Counted from the first letter of the stretch, positions 12,241-25,990 are shown. The stretch: DNA of 64,000 nucleotides from Eulemur rufifrons (GCF_041146395.1 NC_090984.1:81975114-82039113), one strand, 5' to 3'. The notes: generated by a model not told the origin, from the letters alone. Program-made: numbers and translations.

Positions 12241-14950
12241 AATTTACATTTAATTTCCATCAGTAATATATTTCAAACAATTTACTTATATGTTCCGGTA
12301 GAGAAGAGAGGAAGGAGACAAAATTAATTTTATTTACATTTAATTCAATATTGATGTACTCTTTGGTTCGTGGCAATAGAATAGTGATATTTGAACATAA
12401 TTTTGTGAGGTTAATTTATCCTTAGAAAAATCTGAAATTACATATGGCTCAGAATAAATTAGTTTTACGTAGAAAATTTAAAACCTAGGAGCCACTATTG
12501 ATAGGTTCCTATTTTTAAATATTATGAAAATATGAAATTTAAACATTATGAAAATGTAAAATATAAGCTATAATGTTTCTATAAGTAGCTTATAATTAGT
12601 AAGAGTAGAGAATGCAATGTCAAAATCTAGCTAGCCATATATATATATTTTTTTATTTATTTCTTTGAAAATCTTAATGATACTGAGTGTTTATTGGAGT
12701 CCAGTAATATAGTAACATTATATGTAGGTATTAATTGTACTTGCTGATTTGTCTTATTTCTGGATTCAATTCAACATTTTTATATTTTAAGATTCTTAAT
12801 GGAAAGCCCTCTGGGATATAATCATTTTCAAGTTCACATATGACTAAATTTGGCCACACTTGCTGATTGTGTAAAGAGCCCTTCCTGAGAAGTAAATATT
12901 AATTCTGGCTGGTTTTGAAATAAGAACCCTCGGGGCACCTCTTCTCCTTCTTTCCATTTTTAGATACCTCTGTTAGATGCTTTAACACTTGGGTAGAAGT
13001 GTTTTTAAAGGAGCTTGTGAAGATTTGGAAAAGATTTTATTTTTAATATCCCAGATTGCATCCTCTGCATTCTGTTGGTTTGTTACATGTGCTCCATCTG
13101 TCTTGGAGATATGGAAAACCCAGTAGGGGAGAGATGGAAAGGGCAAAATTGTTTCCCTAGTTTTATAAAATGTCTAAAAATTACTTCACACATAAGATCT
13201 AGTGCATGGATTCCTTCACTTCTGACTTCCAAAACACTACCCAGGTGCCTGTCAACCTGCCAAAGCAGACACATTGGCCCCAGAAGCTGCTGTCTCCCAG
13301 AGCAGGAAAGGGGAGATTGCTTAGTTGTCTTCTGGGTAGCAAGCTCTCAGGGTGGAGAGCCTTTTACTGGCCACTGCTTTGAAAGACTCCAGTAAGGCTC
13401 ATTATCATTTCAGGTGAACTCAACGAAACACACCAGATTGGGTCTTTTATTATGAATTTCCTCAAAGGAGAATACAAATCAGTTTACTTGCTGGCTGCAC
13501 TTGATATGGGATTCTGATATCTTTCTTCAATGTTTCAGGCTAAGTACTGGATAAAATAATCTGGAAAAAAAAAGAACCCCCCCCCCCCAAACATTTGTCT
13601 CCCTCTCCCCAGTGATAGAAGTTGAAATCTTACTCCTCACTGGACACTACATCCAATTTTAAGCTCCAATTATCTTTTTTTTTTTTAAACCACTGGAGAA
13701 TACTCAGTAATGTTTTTTGTTTCTCTAAAAATCAGGCGGTTATGTTTGTAATTTGAGCATTTCATGGATTCGGTGTCTGGGAGATCTACTTGCTTTTTTT
13801 CCTACCCTGCCATTGTTTGTCACTATATTTATATTGAGTGTTTTGTAGCCTTAGAATATGAACTTCAGGAGACAAAAGATCTTTTATTATGTATGTACCA
13901 CTGAATAAAATATGAATTCTCTGGTATGATCTCAAAAGGAACTTTAATCTGGAGCTATAAATCTTTGGCATGTGTGAAACTGCAAACAATTCTTTGGACA
14001 GAATCAGATCTTCAACAAGCAAAGCTCACAGGCCCCCACTTTTTGAACCTACTGAATTGAGGTGATGCTTAGTATCCTGGTTTGTTCATTTTGGGAGGAT
14101 TGGCATTTTAGAATTATTATAAATAAGGTATTTTCAATCAAAAGTAGACTGTTGGAGAAGGTGATATTTAAAGCTGGCTTTACAGTTTGCAGTTTTTACA
14201 AATCAGGGCTGAAGCTCATAAAACCATACATTAGTGCCTATCCCACATAGTATCAAATTTTCCCATGTCCCATGACTCATGATAGAGCTTTACTCACTTG
14301 CCATCAATATCTCCTATCCTATTACAAGACCTTGTCTTCATCTAGGGCTGCTTCACCTCCGAAATCTTGAACTTGGAAATTCCACTCTGAGCTCAACCTC
14401 ATACCCCTTCCCTCCCCTGCACCTGCATCCTGTCAAGCTTCCGTCTCACCAAGGCATCGACCTTGAATAGCCTCTAGTGCTCTTGGCTGTAAGGACACTT
14501 TCACCGTCAGACACAACCCCCTTACTCCTGCGACTCGCAGGCACAGTCAACTAACAAATCCTCAATCTTGGGTCCACACATCCCTCCTCTGTTTACTTTG
14601 TCTCTTTATATTACTGAAGAAAATCATATAATCATGCAGATAGGTGACAATTCAAATTTTGAATTTCAAACCTCAGCTGGGCACTCAAGGTCATCTGAAA
14701 TTTTTTGATCATTCCTAGTTGGTTCTTTCTACAGTTTACCTGATCTGAGACATGTGGGACTATGATTCACCGGCACTTGTGACAGAGCTGACTACCTTCT
14801 TCAAAATGTACCTAACAGTTTATTTCCCCCTGGATTTCATGTGGGCAACATTTTCCCCATTTTTTAATGTGGGTTTCTTCCCTCTCATATTCATTTTCTT
14901 TTGCAGTTTTCCAAATAGATTACTTCCTGGGAGGAGAATAAAAGAGCTTA
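12241..14950. other. AT-rich intergenic sequence, nothing recognised
   Basis: This stretch is AT-rich, with many TTTAATT and ATATAT runs near 12,240-12,760 and a short C run near 13,580-13,590. Frames such as 13,075-13,395 and 14,752-15,066 have no recognisable protein motif and no supporting splice structure. I see no gene, RNA gene or clear mobile element here. Confidence 0.55.
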
Positions 14951-14954
14951 AGGT

Positions 14955-15140
14955 AATCACAAAAGATTTGCTACATACCTACTATGTGGCAGGCACTGTT
15001 CTACGTGTTGGCACTTCAGCAGTGAACAAAACACACAGCTCTGCCCTCACAGAGTCTTGGTTTTAGTAACAAGGGACAGAAAATAGGCAAATCAGTAAAA
15101 TGTCTACTATATCGGAAGGTGACAGGTGGGACTGCAGAGT
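14955..15140 (+). repeat. L2 LINE 3' fragment
   Basis: The phrase order CTACTATGTGGCAGGCACTG, CTACGTGTTGGCACTTCAGC, GTGAACAAAACACACAGCTC and CCCTCACAGAGTCTTGG is the characteristic 3' section of L2 elements in plus orientation. The open frame overlapping it is accidental. Confidence 0.7.
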
Positions 15141-15189
15141 CCTGGAATGGGGGCCGAGGACGTGGGGCTGCTATGGGGAGCGCACTGGG

Positions 15190-15390
15190 AGCAAGCATGA
15201 CCCAGACTGCTGGGGTTCAAATCCCAGGGCTAGGAATTACTACATGTGTGACCCTGGGAAGGCTACCTACCCTTCCCTATCTGTAAAGTGAGGAGTATCA
15301 TAGCACCAACACCACAGGGTTGTTATAAGCATTAAATGACTTAACATACGCAAAGCATTTTCCCTGGTAGGCACTATGTGATTATCGACT
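15190..15390 (+). repeat. MIR SINE
   Basis: The MIR order is visible: CTGGGGTTCAAATCCCAG, TGTGTGACCCTGGGAAGG, CTATCTGTAAAGTGAGGAG, GGTTGTTATAAGCATTAAAT and a GCACTATGTGATTATC tail. Sequence from 15,391 to 16,038 shows nothing gene-like. Confidence 0.8.
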
Positions 15391-16038
15391 ATATTTCAAA
15401 TAGTGGTTTCACCACAACCCACACATTCACAGCCGGTGCCCTAGAGGCAGGGGTGGATTCACCATGAAGGCAAAGCCCCTCACTTGCCTGGCCCCTTTGA
15501 GGGCCCCAAGAGAGGCCCTGAAAATGTGTTCCTTTGGTGCTTTTGTCAAGTATTCAAAAGTAAGATATTTTAATCACAACTGGTTAAGATGCCACCCGTT
15601 TTCTTGTGTTAGCTGACATTGAGGTGACCATGGGCATTTGGAGATGCAGCTAAAAGGATGTTGAGTTGGAGAGGCACTTCGTTTGGGTTTAGTGAATATC
15701 TATGTGATTTGTTGACTTCTGTTTCAGCTAAAATTGCTGCCGGTCACCCTGGTGTGAAAGCAGCTCCCAGGACTTTCAGTGCCCCTGTGCACCAGGTGCA
15801 GGGTAGGACATGGTGACAGGAATGTGTCCCATGGAGCCTGGCAGCAGAGGCATGAGATAGAGCAGAAAACAGGGTTTGAAATGTACAGAGCCAGAAATCA
15901 GTCTCTGGAAAATTCTTGTAATCCTCTGATGTATAAAAGGGTAAGTGGAAGATTTGGTTCTCAGGACACAGTCAAAACAGGAGTCTTTCCCTCTCAGGAA
16001 CTTACTAGATAATGCAGCATTTATAATTATAAATGCAC

Positions 16039-16207
16039 TGTTATGGGCTGAATGTTTGTGTTCCCCCAAACTCATTTGTTGAACCCCTATTCCCCAATGT
16101 CATGGTGTTTGGAAATGGGGTTTCAAGAAGTAATTCAGCTTAGATTAGATCATAAGGGTTGAGTTCTCATACGAGACTTGTGTCCTTATAAGAGAAGATC
16201 AGAGAGC

Positions 16208-16239
<32 letters not shown>

Positions 16240-16427
16240 TTTCCTCCCACCCCATGTGAACATACAGCAAGAAGGAGCCTGTCTGAAAGCTGGGAAGAGA
16301 GCCCTCAGCAAAACTCCACCTTGACCTTGAGGACTTCCAGCCCCCAGAATTGTGAGACATAAAAGTCTGTTGTTTAAGCCACCCAGTCTATGGTATTTTG
16401 TTACAGCAGCCTGAGCTGACTAATATA
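16039..16427 (+). repeat. MaLR (MLT1-like) solo LTR
   Basis: The element begins TGTTATGGGCTGAATGTTTG and contains a GTGTCCTTATAAGAGAAGAT block and a CT microsatellite at about 16,205-16,240. It ends with GTTTAAGCCACCCAGTCTA and GAGCTGACTAATATA. This layout matches LTRs of the mammalian ERVL-MaLR group. No internal sequence flanks it, so it is a solo LTR of no coding value. Confidence 0.75.
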
Positions 16428-17985
16428 TGCATCATACATTTTTTTCTTCTCAGTGAGAATCATGTGAGATAGAATATAGCATTTCTACAAGCAGCAAGGT
16501 CATTGAAGTCATAAGCTTTACGCCTCCCATCAATATTAAAAAACAAAATTCAACCAACCACATTAGAAGAAATACTGAATTATCCTTCTAATCTCAGTTT
16601 AGAAAATATTACCAAATCATTGCATTTAGAGATGATCAGCACATATAGCTAAAAATGTAGGAAAGTATATAGCAGTATGTCAATTGATTAATATAAACCT
16701 TGTATTATTTTCTGAATTTTATAAGGTTGGTGGTATTTATCTGCTTTTTGAAAATTTAAAATTTATGTGATTTCTTATTCTAAATGCATATTCACTTTAT
16801 CCCTAATTTTGATTTGCTAAATTTTGCATTCTTTTTCTTAAACAGGCCCTTACCCCAAACTGCATACATTTCAGCCCCACAAGCTCTGGACCCACCTCTG
16901 TCTAGAGGACACAGGAATGGAGGGATGCCTTCAGTTTTTCTTCTCTCATCCAGCCTTAACCACACATTCATTTCCACTTGAAATCTCTCGTCAGAGAAAA
17001 AATGGGCCTGCTCCTTCCCTCCATGTGTGTCCTGACCGCCTCCCCACTGACCCGGCCTGCCTCAAGTGGTCCTGCTGCCCCTCGCTGGCTCTGCTCCAAT
17101 CTGCCTGCCCCACCCCCGCTCCCTGCCTCCTCTGTTTTAGAGGCTTTGTGATCTCCACTCCCACTCTCCCTCCATTACAGAAATGTCTTCAAAGAGTAGC
17201 GCATACTCACCACCTCTACTTTCTTGTTTCCAAATGATTAGCTCCAAATCCCTGAGATCTGGTTTCTTACAGCTCAAGTGCTGTCCTGTGGGCTTCACAT
17301 ACCCGACATCTTCCCAAATGAACTCCTGGTCCCCCTCTCCACCTCTCCTGTGCGCTCCAGGCTGGAAGGTGTTACCACCAATCACTCGGGCACTCAGCCA
17401 GGTGTTCTTGGAGTCTTCTTGTTTTCCTCCTCCCACCTCCAAACATTCACAAGTGTAATTTATTTTATTTTTAAGTCAGGTGTTCCTAACATTTTATTTG
17501 GTCTCATTAAAACTTTCGGCAGTCTGATGAAGACTTTGCACTGCTTCTCAGAATAATACTTTGTAATACATAAAATAAAATATAAAGGATTGCAAAGGAA
17601 ACTGTTTTTTAGAAATACAGTTTCCAAAATTATAAAATTTTGATATGTGGACACATGTAATAATGCACTAATACAGTATTAAATACTCAGATCCAGTATC
17701 AGGTCTAGTTAATATCATTTTTAAGCAGTGAGGAACACAAGTGACAGCTGGAAATGTCTGCAACAACCGAAATGTGATATGAAAATGTGATGTGAAAAAT
17801 CTGTGATTTCTATTGATGACAAAGTCATAGATGTTGTTCATGTTACTCTAATCATTTCATTTTCTTACATTAATAATTCAAGAAGATGATAAACTCTAGT
17901 AGGAAGAAAGTGAACATAGAGATATAGTTTTTCCCATACAAGTTTGCAGACTCCCTGAGTGCTGGCCAGGTGAGAGCACCTGCTT
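16428..17985. other. Intergenic sequence, no gene
   Basis: Several overlapping open frames at 16,784-17,654 read on both strands but share no recognisable domain. The pyrimidine-rich part at about 16,900-17,460 looks like another diverged L2-type stretch. The remainder is AT-rich unique sequence. I cannot support any functional feature. Confidence 0.5.
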
Positions 17986-17989
17986 TAAA

Positions 17990-18420
17990 ACGATGGCCGG
18001 CACTCGCCTCCTTCTTTCCATTCCTCTGGCCACTGACCTAGTTAGAGTCCTTATCTCCGCGTGGAATCCCCACAGGCACCGGAACTGCATCCCCCCCCCT
18101 TCTCTCATGCCTGCTCTCGTTCCAGTGTTCCCAGTATACCTGAGAGGAGCTGACCCTCCAGCTTGTCACCTATGCCAGGTGCCGGGCGACAGGAGTCCCT
18201 CTCCACGGTGCTCACACTGGTCACCCTCCCTGCTCACCTTTACCCCTCCTCCCTCCGTTAGAGTCCCACCAGGGCCACCTCACTGCCGCTCTAGTCTGGC
18301 CTCACCAATCCTTCTTCCAAAGGCACACATCTGCCTAGAACCCAAACCTGATCAGGACACGCCTTTGCTGTCAACCCTCTCACTGCCTTCAGGATAAAAC
18401 TCAGGCGCTCAGCAGGACGT
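17990..18420 (+). repeat. Probable L2 LINE 3' fragment
   Basis: A cytosine-rich plus-strand block contains phrases such as GCCTAGAACCCAAACCTGAT and CTGCCTTCAGGATAAAACTC, the style of diverged L2 3' ends. A 134-residue frame over it is compositionally biased and has no recognisable motif. Confidence 0.5.
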
Positions 18421-18514
18421 GGCTTTCTGTCCATCTTTCCAACCCAGGTCCTGCAACCCTGGGTTCCAGACGCCCCTTTCCCTTCCTGAGTTGCCCAAAC
18501 TGCAGGACCATCTA

Positions 18515-18725
18515 GGGGTTAGAAGCGGGGCTCCAGAGCCAGAGTGCGTCTGTTCAAATCCTGGCTATACCACTCACACACTCACGGTGTGGCCTTGGTG
18601 GCAGTCACTCAGCCCTCTGTGCCGCAGGGACCTCTGCTTTGAAATGGGAGTGGTAAGAGCACTTGCCCCACAGGGCCGTGAGAATCCACTGAACTGCTGC
18701 ATGTGAAATGCTCAGAGCTGACCAA
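18515..18725 (+). repeat. MIR SINE
   Basis: The MIR order is present: GCGGGGCTCCAGAGCCAGAG, CTGTTCAAATCCTGGCTATA, GTGTGGCCTTGG, then TTTGAAATGGGAGTGGTAAG and CCACAGGGCCGTGAGAATCC. It is diverged and near full length. Confidence 0.75.
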
Positions 18726-19025
18726 GATGTGTAGAAAAACTCAAGAGCAGAGGGACCTTGTTATCGTTTCCTGTTTCCTCTACTTGGCTAGCGGGTCCTT
18801 TGAGATACAGACATCTCCTCCTGAGACCCTTCTCTGATGTGGGCTGAACTAGGATGGCTGCTGCTCTGGCCTCCACCGCCCACTGCCCACCTCGCTGCAA
18901 GCTCGTCCTTTCCCTGTGTCCTGCAGGGCACATGTGGTCCTCCAGGCAGGGCCTGTGGCTCCCTCCTTCGTAACCCAGGAGCTGCCTAGAGGCAGGCGCA
19001 GGGTGGTGTAAAGGAGGCGCTTATC

Positions 19026-19370
19026 TGTCTTAGTCTGTTGGGGCTGCCATAACAACATGCCATACACGGGGTGGCTTATAACCAACAGAAGTTTACTTAC
19101 AGTTTTGGAGGCTGGGAAGTTCCAGATCGAGGCGCTGGCAGATTTGGTGTCTGATGAAGGCTGCTTGCTCATGGATGGCCACTTCTCTGTGTCCTCACAT
19201 GGCTGAAGGGGCAAACAGGCTTCCTCCTGCCTTTTTTTCTAAGGGCACTAACCCTATTCTTGAGGGACCTAATCACCTCCCAAAAGGGCCCACCTCCTAA
19301 TACCATCACCTTGGGGGTTAGGCTTTCCACATATGCATTCTGGGGAGACACAAGCATTCAGACCATAGCA
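19026..19370 (-). repeat. MaLR-type solo LTR, minus strand
   Basis: Read on the minus strand this is an LTR of the same broad family as the one at 51,108-51,796. The plus-strand signs are TGTCTTAGTCTGTTGGGGC at the left, ACCTAATCACCTCCCAAAAG inside and TTCAGACCATAGCA at the right. No internal retroviral sequence adjoins it. Sequence from 19,371 to 19,980 has a GA/GT microsatellite near 19,577-19,610 and nothing gene-like. Confidence 0.7.
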
Positions 19371-19935
19371 GAAGCTGAATGGAAAGAGAGAATACAAATA
19401 CAGGACAAAAGTGTCCATAAAAATAAAGAACAGCCAGTTCTCTTCCAATTTGCTTTTCAATGTGTTGTATAACATGTGGATTTATCTTATTGTTTCTCTG
19501 AGTAGTCTTGTCTGTATTCAGTTCTTTCCTGGCCAATTCTTGGGCCTGATAGCATCATGTGTCTGAAAAAGAGGAAAAAAGGGGAGAGAGAGAGAGAGTG
19601 TGTGTGTGTATTGGGGTAGGGGCACACTGGGCAGAGGAAGGAGCTCTCAGCCTGCTCCTCAAAAATAGGTATCCAGAGACACCACAGGCATTTCAAACTC
19701 TTTTAGCTAAAGGGACTACAGTGGTAGGAGCAAGAATGTAAGTGTGGTTTTTAAGGACAGGACAGAAAACCCACCCGCTGTGCCAAGTCCTGGTTGAGGC
19801 ATGTACAACATAGCAATGACCCCGACTTTAGTCAGAGCTATCTCTTTCCTTATTTACATTACAAAAATCATTCATCTCTTGGGAAAATATTAAACAACCT
19901 AGAAAAGTAGAAAGTAAGAATGCAAAACTGCCTGA

Positions 19936-20324
<389 letters not shown>

Positions 20325-23300
20325 TTCTGTGCAGATTTTAAATATACATGCAAAGGTTTGAAGTCACACATCCAGTATGGCCCCAACTATGTTAAAAAAT
20401 AACAGAAAGGTAAAATTATGCCTAGATTTGTTTAGAGCGTCAAGCTGGATGGAAATGCTACAACAAATACATATTTCTTTTAGAGTGGATGAAAGAAACT
20501 AGAATACAATGCATATGAAAAAACCCTGTTATCAGAGAGGCCCATGGTGTAGAAGTGGCTTTGGGGTTTGACTCCAGGTTGGGCCGGGTAAAGTGTCTGA
20601 CATTCAGAGAAGTGACAGAGGCCCAGCATTTAAGGATGCTCAGTACAATGAGGCCACCTATCCTAGGGACCCTAAGTTGTTTGGTTTTAAAAATGCCTGG
20701 CCTGGAGGCCCACAGTGTGATGGGGGAAGGCAGGATGCTCCAAGGCTGGCCAGGGGAGTGCTTAGGAGCCTGTCTGGAGGCTGCAACCTTCCCTCACCCC
20801 CTCTCTTTAAAGTTACCATCACTCTTCCAACTTGTCCAGGCAAACAAAGGCACAGGGAAGCACAGCACCTGTAGGGTAGGACTTTGGAAAGCAGAAGCAA
20901 CAGCTGTGCGAGGGAAAGCCCAGAGCAGGAGGGCAGCCCTGGCTGAGTCTAAAAATAAAACCCTTCCTGACAGCCTGACAAAGGGCCTCTTGTCAGGCAC
21001 AGGGAGAGGGGCTGTCCCGGCCACCCCCCGTGGGGCTATTCTGGGCCACGTGGGGAGTGAGCCTAGATCGCCCTTCCTTTCTCCCTTTCTCCCATGGTGT
21101 CATTCTCCAGCAGGCCCTGCAGGTGGACCAGCCTGTCCTCAGTAAATACACCCCCTCATTTGGGGGGTTAGAGATGGCTGGCTGCGGTACCTTTGTTTAC
21201 AGACTCTCCTGCCTGCAGTGAAAGTGAAACCCATACTGGCCGGTCTTGCTGTCCAGAGCTGGGCTATCTGCCTGTGCCATGCCAGAAAAGGCAGGGATGA
21301 AACAAATCCGTCTTTGGAGAGGAAGAGGGAGTGCCCTGTGTCCTCCCTATTTTGTAAAAAGGAGCCCTTGGAAACCAATTTGCTCTAACAATGTTGTCAG
21401 CTCTGGGCCAAAGTGGGCTCTGCACAAAGGCAGCCCTTGTTACCTTCGGCACTGCACAGAGCGTGCTCTGTGCCTGCGGGCTGGAATATCTTGCCTCTGC
21501 TCCCTGGGCTTCAGCTTGCGCTGGTCAGGAAGAAGCATCTCAGCTTTAAAATAGTCAAACTCCTTAATAGATTAAAAAAGAAAATTGTCAATAGGTAAAG
21601 CAAAAACATTAGAGAAATTAGAAAATGAAGCACTAATGGGGAGCAGAACATACATGCTAGAAGAGTGAGGTCTTCTACCATTTAATTTTAAGGGTTTAAA
21701 AATGTGTTTGTTCTAGGTATAAATGATTGATTGTAGGCAGAACTAGCCAGGCATCTCAATTTCTAGATGCAAACTTTCTGGCTCAAAGGGGTCGCTATTG
21801 TTTGTGTTCCTTCTCAGCTCACTGCTGCCCTCGCGTGTCTGATCTAAAAATCACAACACAGAGCTCGTCTTCAATTTTATGCTTTGTGAATAAAAGGCAG
21901 AAAGCCCCCACCAGTCCCACGACAACAAACGGTATGCAACGAAAGCAATGTTTTAGCTTGTTAGAGAGAGCTGCATAACCCAGGTGAATTTTCGACAAGT
22001 CTTTTGTTTTAGAAGACATCATTATATCAAACTTATTTTTTTTTTTGTAATTCATTGAGCCTTTGCCGAAGGTATAAATTTAATCCTTAGAGGGAATGAT
22101 TATGATTATATTAGTGAAGTAAGTCCTACTAATGATACCCCCTCTCTGAGAAAGCACATGAATTATTCACTGATCTGCGTTAGATTTTATTTTGTAGCAT
22201 TCAATAAAAACCTATATTTAAGATGATGGAGAGTTTGCACAAAGAGTCCGTGACATGAGATAATTCCCGACACACGGCTCAAACAGACATTCATCAAAGG
22301 GCAGCCTCCCTGTGCTCACTCGGTACCTTTGTCTTTAGTGAGTGGATTGGATCCTTGTTTTGATGTAAACCTGGGCTGCCTCTGTGGTTTCTATTAAGCG
22401 CCAATTCTTCCTGCTTCTTGCTCATTCATGTAGTTTATCTGAGACATTTCTTGCTTTATAGACACCAGGGGCCACACAGAATATCATGGTGTCCTAGATG
22501 GACTTTGGAAAGTGCCTTCCACCCTGAATGGATCAAGGGGCCTGCTCTCTTACACAGAGAGGGAGCAGAGTCACCTCTCCGACATTACTTGTGTGGAGGA
22601 AATGGCTACTTGTCCCCAGTACTCATCCCAGAATCTTCTTATACTATAGTGGCCCTTTCCAAAGTCACCTGCTAAAGCCTGAGTGCTTATCTATGGATCT
22701 TATTGATCTCTTACTGTTCAATCCAGAAATAGCTCTGGAAGAAAGGGACCAGGCTTTATTTCCTATAAAATCAATCAGACAAGTGTGGTTCAAAGCCAGT
22801 GCCCACATGGGACCTGTAGGGGCAGATTCTCTTGGCCCCAGTCCCACAGCTGCTCCCCATGGAAAGCTGTGAAGGGCGTGGTCTGAACGGGCAGCCAATA
22901 TTACTGCAAGGAGAGCATTTGGTGGGATGTTCATCATGTCTTCGAATTCCTTCAGTCACCTGTCTGAGGCTCCTGTGAACTAGGTCAAGACCAGCTTTAT
23001 CACCCTGGTGAGGTTATGAGACACAAACTGAGATACAAGTCCAGTACTTCTAGGCTATTTATTAATGAATTACTCTGACCAAAGTTTTTTCTGTGTTTCC
23101 AGGGCTATCTATAGATATTTAACCCTATTAATGAGCTGGTCTTTGCCAAGTACTCTGTGACTGCTGGGTTGGGAGGACTCCTATGAGAGTGCATCTCCTC
23201 TTTGACACTTAGCAGGCAAGAGAGGAAGAACATCCTCCGCCCCTACCCTCACACATTCCTTTGTCTCTCACCCTGTAAGGAAGGGAGGGAGTCTCTTGCT

Positions 23301-23600
23301 GATAGCGATTTTTAATTTCTTTTGGTAGCTGGTGAAGTAGAAGAGAGTGACTGCATGGACTCCTAGGTATATTTGTGTATGTATTAGTATGTATTAGCAA
23401 TTAAACTTCCACATTAGCCTCTATAAGCCACAATGGTGATGATTGTCTTTGTACATGAATGCATGCAAATCCGCCTAGGAGCCTGACAAAGGGAGTATCA
23501 AATACATTTCATTAATAAATAACATCAATAGTGTGCATTTGTAGGCTGAAAATTTTTTTTAACTTCAAAGAAGAGCTTTCATATCTATGATCTCATTTCG
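20325..23600. other. Intergenic sequence with no recognised repeat or gene
   Basis: This 3.3 kb is unusually poor in recognisable repeats for this window. The longest frame, 20,555-21,145 (196 residues), has no known motif and competing frames on both strands. The low repeat content would fit retained noncoding function, but that is only an inference. Confidence 0.5.
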
Positions 23601-23624
23601 CACTACATATTATTATTTTAAAAC

Positions 23625-23870
23625 TCCTCTCTAGGGGCGGGCTGTTCCCTGCATGCTAAGCCAGGCGGGGAGAAGATAAGGAAGACCTGCCTCGGGCTGC
23701 CCGACATCACTGCACAGCGGCCAGCCGCCCACGTCTCCTGGGATTGCTTCCTGCTTGTTTAAAAACTAAAGGCAGAGATGAAAAAATACACTCATTTCAA
23801 GCTGTGCTGGGAGCACACATATACTCGGGGCACGGACGGGGGAACCGAGGAAATGAGGCTACTTTCAGGA
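23625..23870. promoter_or_regulatory. Small CpG-containing patch, possible regulatory element
   Basis: Within AT-rich surroundings this stretch has a GGGGCGGG box (Sp1-like), AGATAAGG (GATA-like), GCGGCCAGCCGCCC and, further on, CACGGACGGGGGAACCGAGG. CpG dinucleotides are clearly more frequent than nearby. No start codon or exon was tied to it. It could be a distal enhancer or a minor promoter. The call rests only on composition and short motifs. Confidence 0.3.
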
Positions 23871-24879
23871 CCGTCTTTGGAGATTCTATAAACAGTGAGG
23901 AATATTAATTCGAGCTGATGTCAGGTATTCAGACAGCCCAGGATTGGAAACCCTCGGTCTCTTAGGACCGAAAGGCCAGTTCCTGTTTACTTTGTCGATA
24001 GCCGTGACTTTTTTCCTGTCTTCACGATGTCTTCATGTGTGTGCTTTCATTTTCAGGAAGATATCTTTACACAGTCTCGCTAATCTTTTAGCTTTTCCTG
24101 TTGAGCTTCCTCTGGGTAAAAACCCAGTGTCATTATTTACCCTGAGGCTGAACTGTGGACCCTGGAAGTGCCCTTACTCTGAATTTATTAGCGGAGCATT
24201 AAAAAACATAACCCAAGTAGAAGTCAAGAAAAAAAATCATCCTTAATGGTGAGGACCTTCCTGCCTTCCCACCTCTACTGCCCTAAACCACCTCACAAAA
24301 ATTCGGGCTGTGTCACCTTCCCTCGAGTGGACACCGTAAACATTGCTTCAGAATTTCCTGCCTGGATATCTGTATATTCAGACAGAGTATGACTGGACAC
24401 TGTAGGTGGTGGTAAATTCTTCTGCCCTGATTACTCATGAAGCAGAAATAATTAGTGCCTACCTAACCTGTGAGTAACTATTTTAATTCTATTTTCAAGG
24501 GTAAATGGAGGAACGAGTAACCCAGTTCACAACTAACAGTTGGTCTGACCCCCTTGCCATGAAAGGCCTGACCCTGGGGAGCCTTTGACACAAGTTTAGT
24601 TTCTTGCCAGGTACTGGTGCTATTTGACAGTTAGTCTCACCTTACTTGCTCTTTTGAATAAATGTAGCCCATGCTGCGCCTTGCATGAAGTGGGCACTGA
24701 GTAAATACTGACTGAATGTGGCTTATCGTTCATCATTTGGTCTGTTTGGAGCTCAGTTTCCTCTATGTAAAATGAGAGTATTAGCAAATGTGTGCTCATG
24801 TATCTTCCAGTTTGATCATTCTACGAGTCTCTCTGGATAGCCATTTTAAATTATCTCCCATCTCCAAGGCTGTTTCTAA

Positions 24880-25130
24880 GCAACAGAATAGTACCTCCCT
24901 GGAATCCTTGCCTGACCTCTTCAGTCCACAAATATGTTTCTTATTCAACCTGCAATAATATGCATTATCTGTGATATATATTTATTTATTAAGGGTGATA
25001 CCTCTTATTAAATATTGTTATTTAGCTTTTCATATATGTGGGTTCTGTCCTCGCAATTAGAGTGTAAGTTTCCAAAGCCAGATATTATATAAAATGTGTT
25101 TTGTAAATATTTGTTGAATAAATAAATATC
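24880..25130 (+). repeat. L2 LINE 3' end
   Basis: The segment has TCCTTGCCTGACCTCTTCAG, AGAGTGTAAGTTTCCAAAGC and ends in TAAATATTTGTTGAATAAAT, the typical 3' terminus of L2 elements. A second, shorter tail of the same kind (GGGCACTGAGTAAATACTGA) lies near 24,690-24,720. Confidence 0.6.
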
Positions 25131-25439
25131 ACATCAAGGCATAATCTTAATTTTATCTAGAGGGAATGCTGGGCTTAAGGGAAATAGACAAATCAAGACA
25201 AATAACAAGTTTGTGGGTGGGGAAACTTTGTGTATGAGGCCATTCTTCAATGTAGGGAATCCTGCAAGTGGAACGGGTTTGGAGGAGGAAAGAGAGGAGA
25301 TGAGTTTAGTGAAATGCTGCATTCTAGACCTCCTTCCTGGAGATTCTTAAAGAACATTAGCCAAGAAAAGATTTTGAGATGTGAAATCCCGCCCAAAGGA
25401 ACCTATTTTACTATGTTTAGCTCAGAGCTCCCCAAATAA

Positions 25440-25990
25440 TTAAACATAGTGTCAACCTAAAGAAAGAAACTGAGGCAAAATTAATACAGGTAGAGAACTT
25501 ATTAATATAGGTAGAGGGCAAATGTTGAGGACGGTAGCCCAGGAAATACTGGGAAGTGCTCTGGAAAACAAAGGAGAAGCTCAAGTATTTAAAGAAAAAT
25601 GGACAAATCAGGAGAGGGGGTGATTACATAAGGTGTCTGTCAGGCATTCTCATTGGTTTATAGAAATAACATTGATTAGTGATTGGCTATACATCATTGA
25701 ACTATAGGGTATGAGTTATGGTGTTTTGCTGGCACATTCCAGTGCCTCTGTGGGCCTGATCATTTAAAGGGGCTTGCATTCCTCAGATAAAAAGTTTCCT
25801 TTCTTTCTCAATAGTTTTGGAAATCCTGACACATATAACATAAGAGGAGAAGCAGAGCTAGGAAGAACTCTGCAGAACAGCTAACTTTAAGGAATTGCTG
25901 GAAGAATTTGAAAAGGAGCACCCAAGAGGTGGGAGGAAGTTGTAACCACCGGACTTTAGTTCTGGTTCAGTCCTTCCACAGATAGCAGGA
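25440..25990. repeat. Possible old LTR-like repeat, unassigned
   Basis: The text (GAAACTGAGGCAAAATTAAT, CTCATTGGTTTATAGAAATA and related phrases) has the look of a diverged LTR, but I cannot place it in a family. There is no coding potential. Confidence 0.3.

Noticed and set aside
16039..16427. A retroviral provirus around the LTRs at 10.6, 16.0, 19.0 and 51.1 kb
   Set aside because: No gag, pol or env-like sequence lies between or beside them. They are scattered solo or fragmentary LTRs.
20555..21145. 196-residue plus-strand frame in intergenic DNA
   Set aside because: It has no recognisable motif, competing frames exist on both strands, and it lacks a promoter or splice context.
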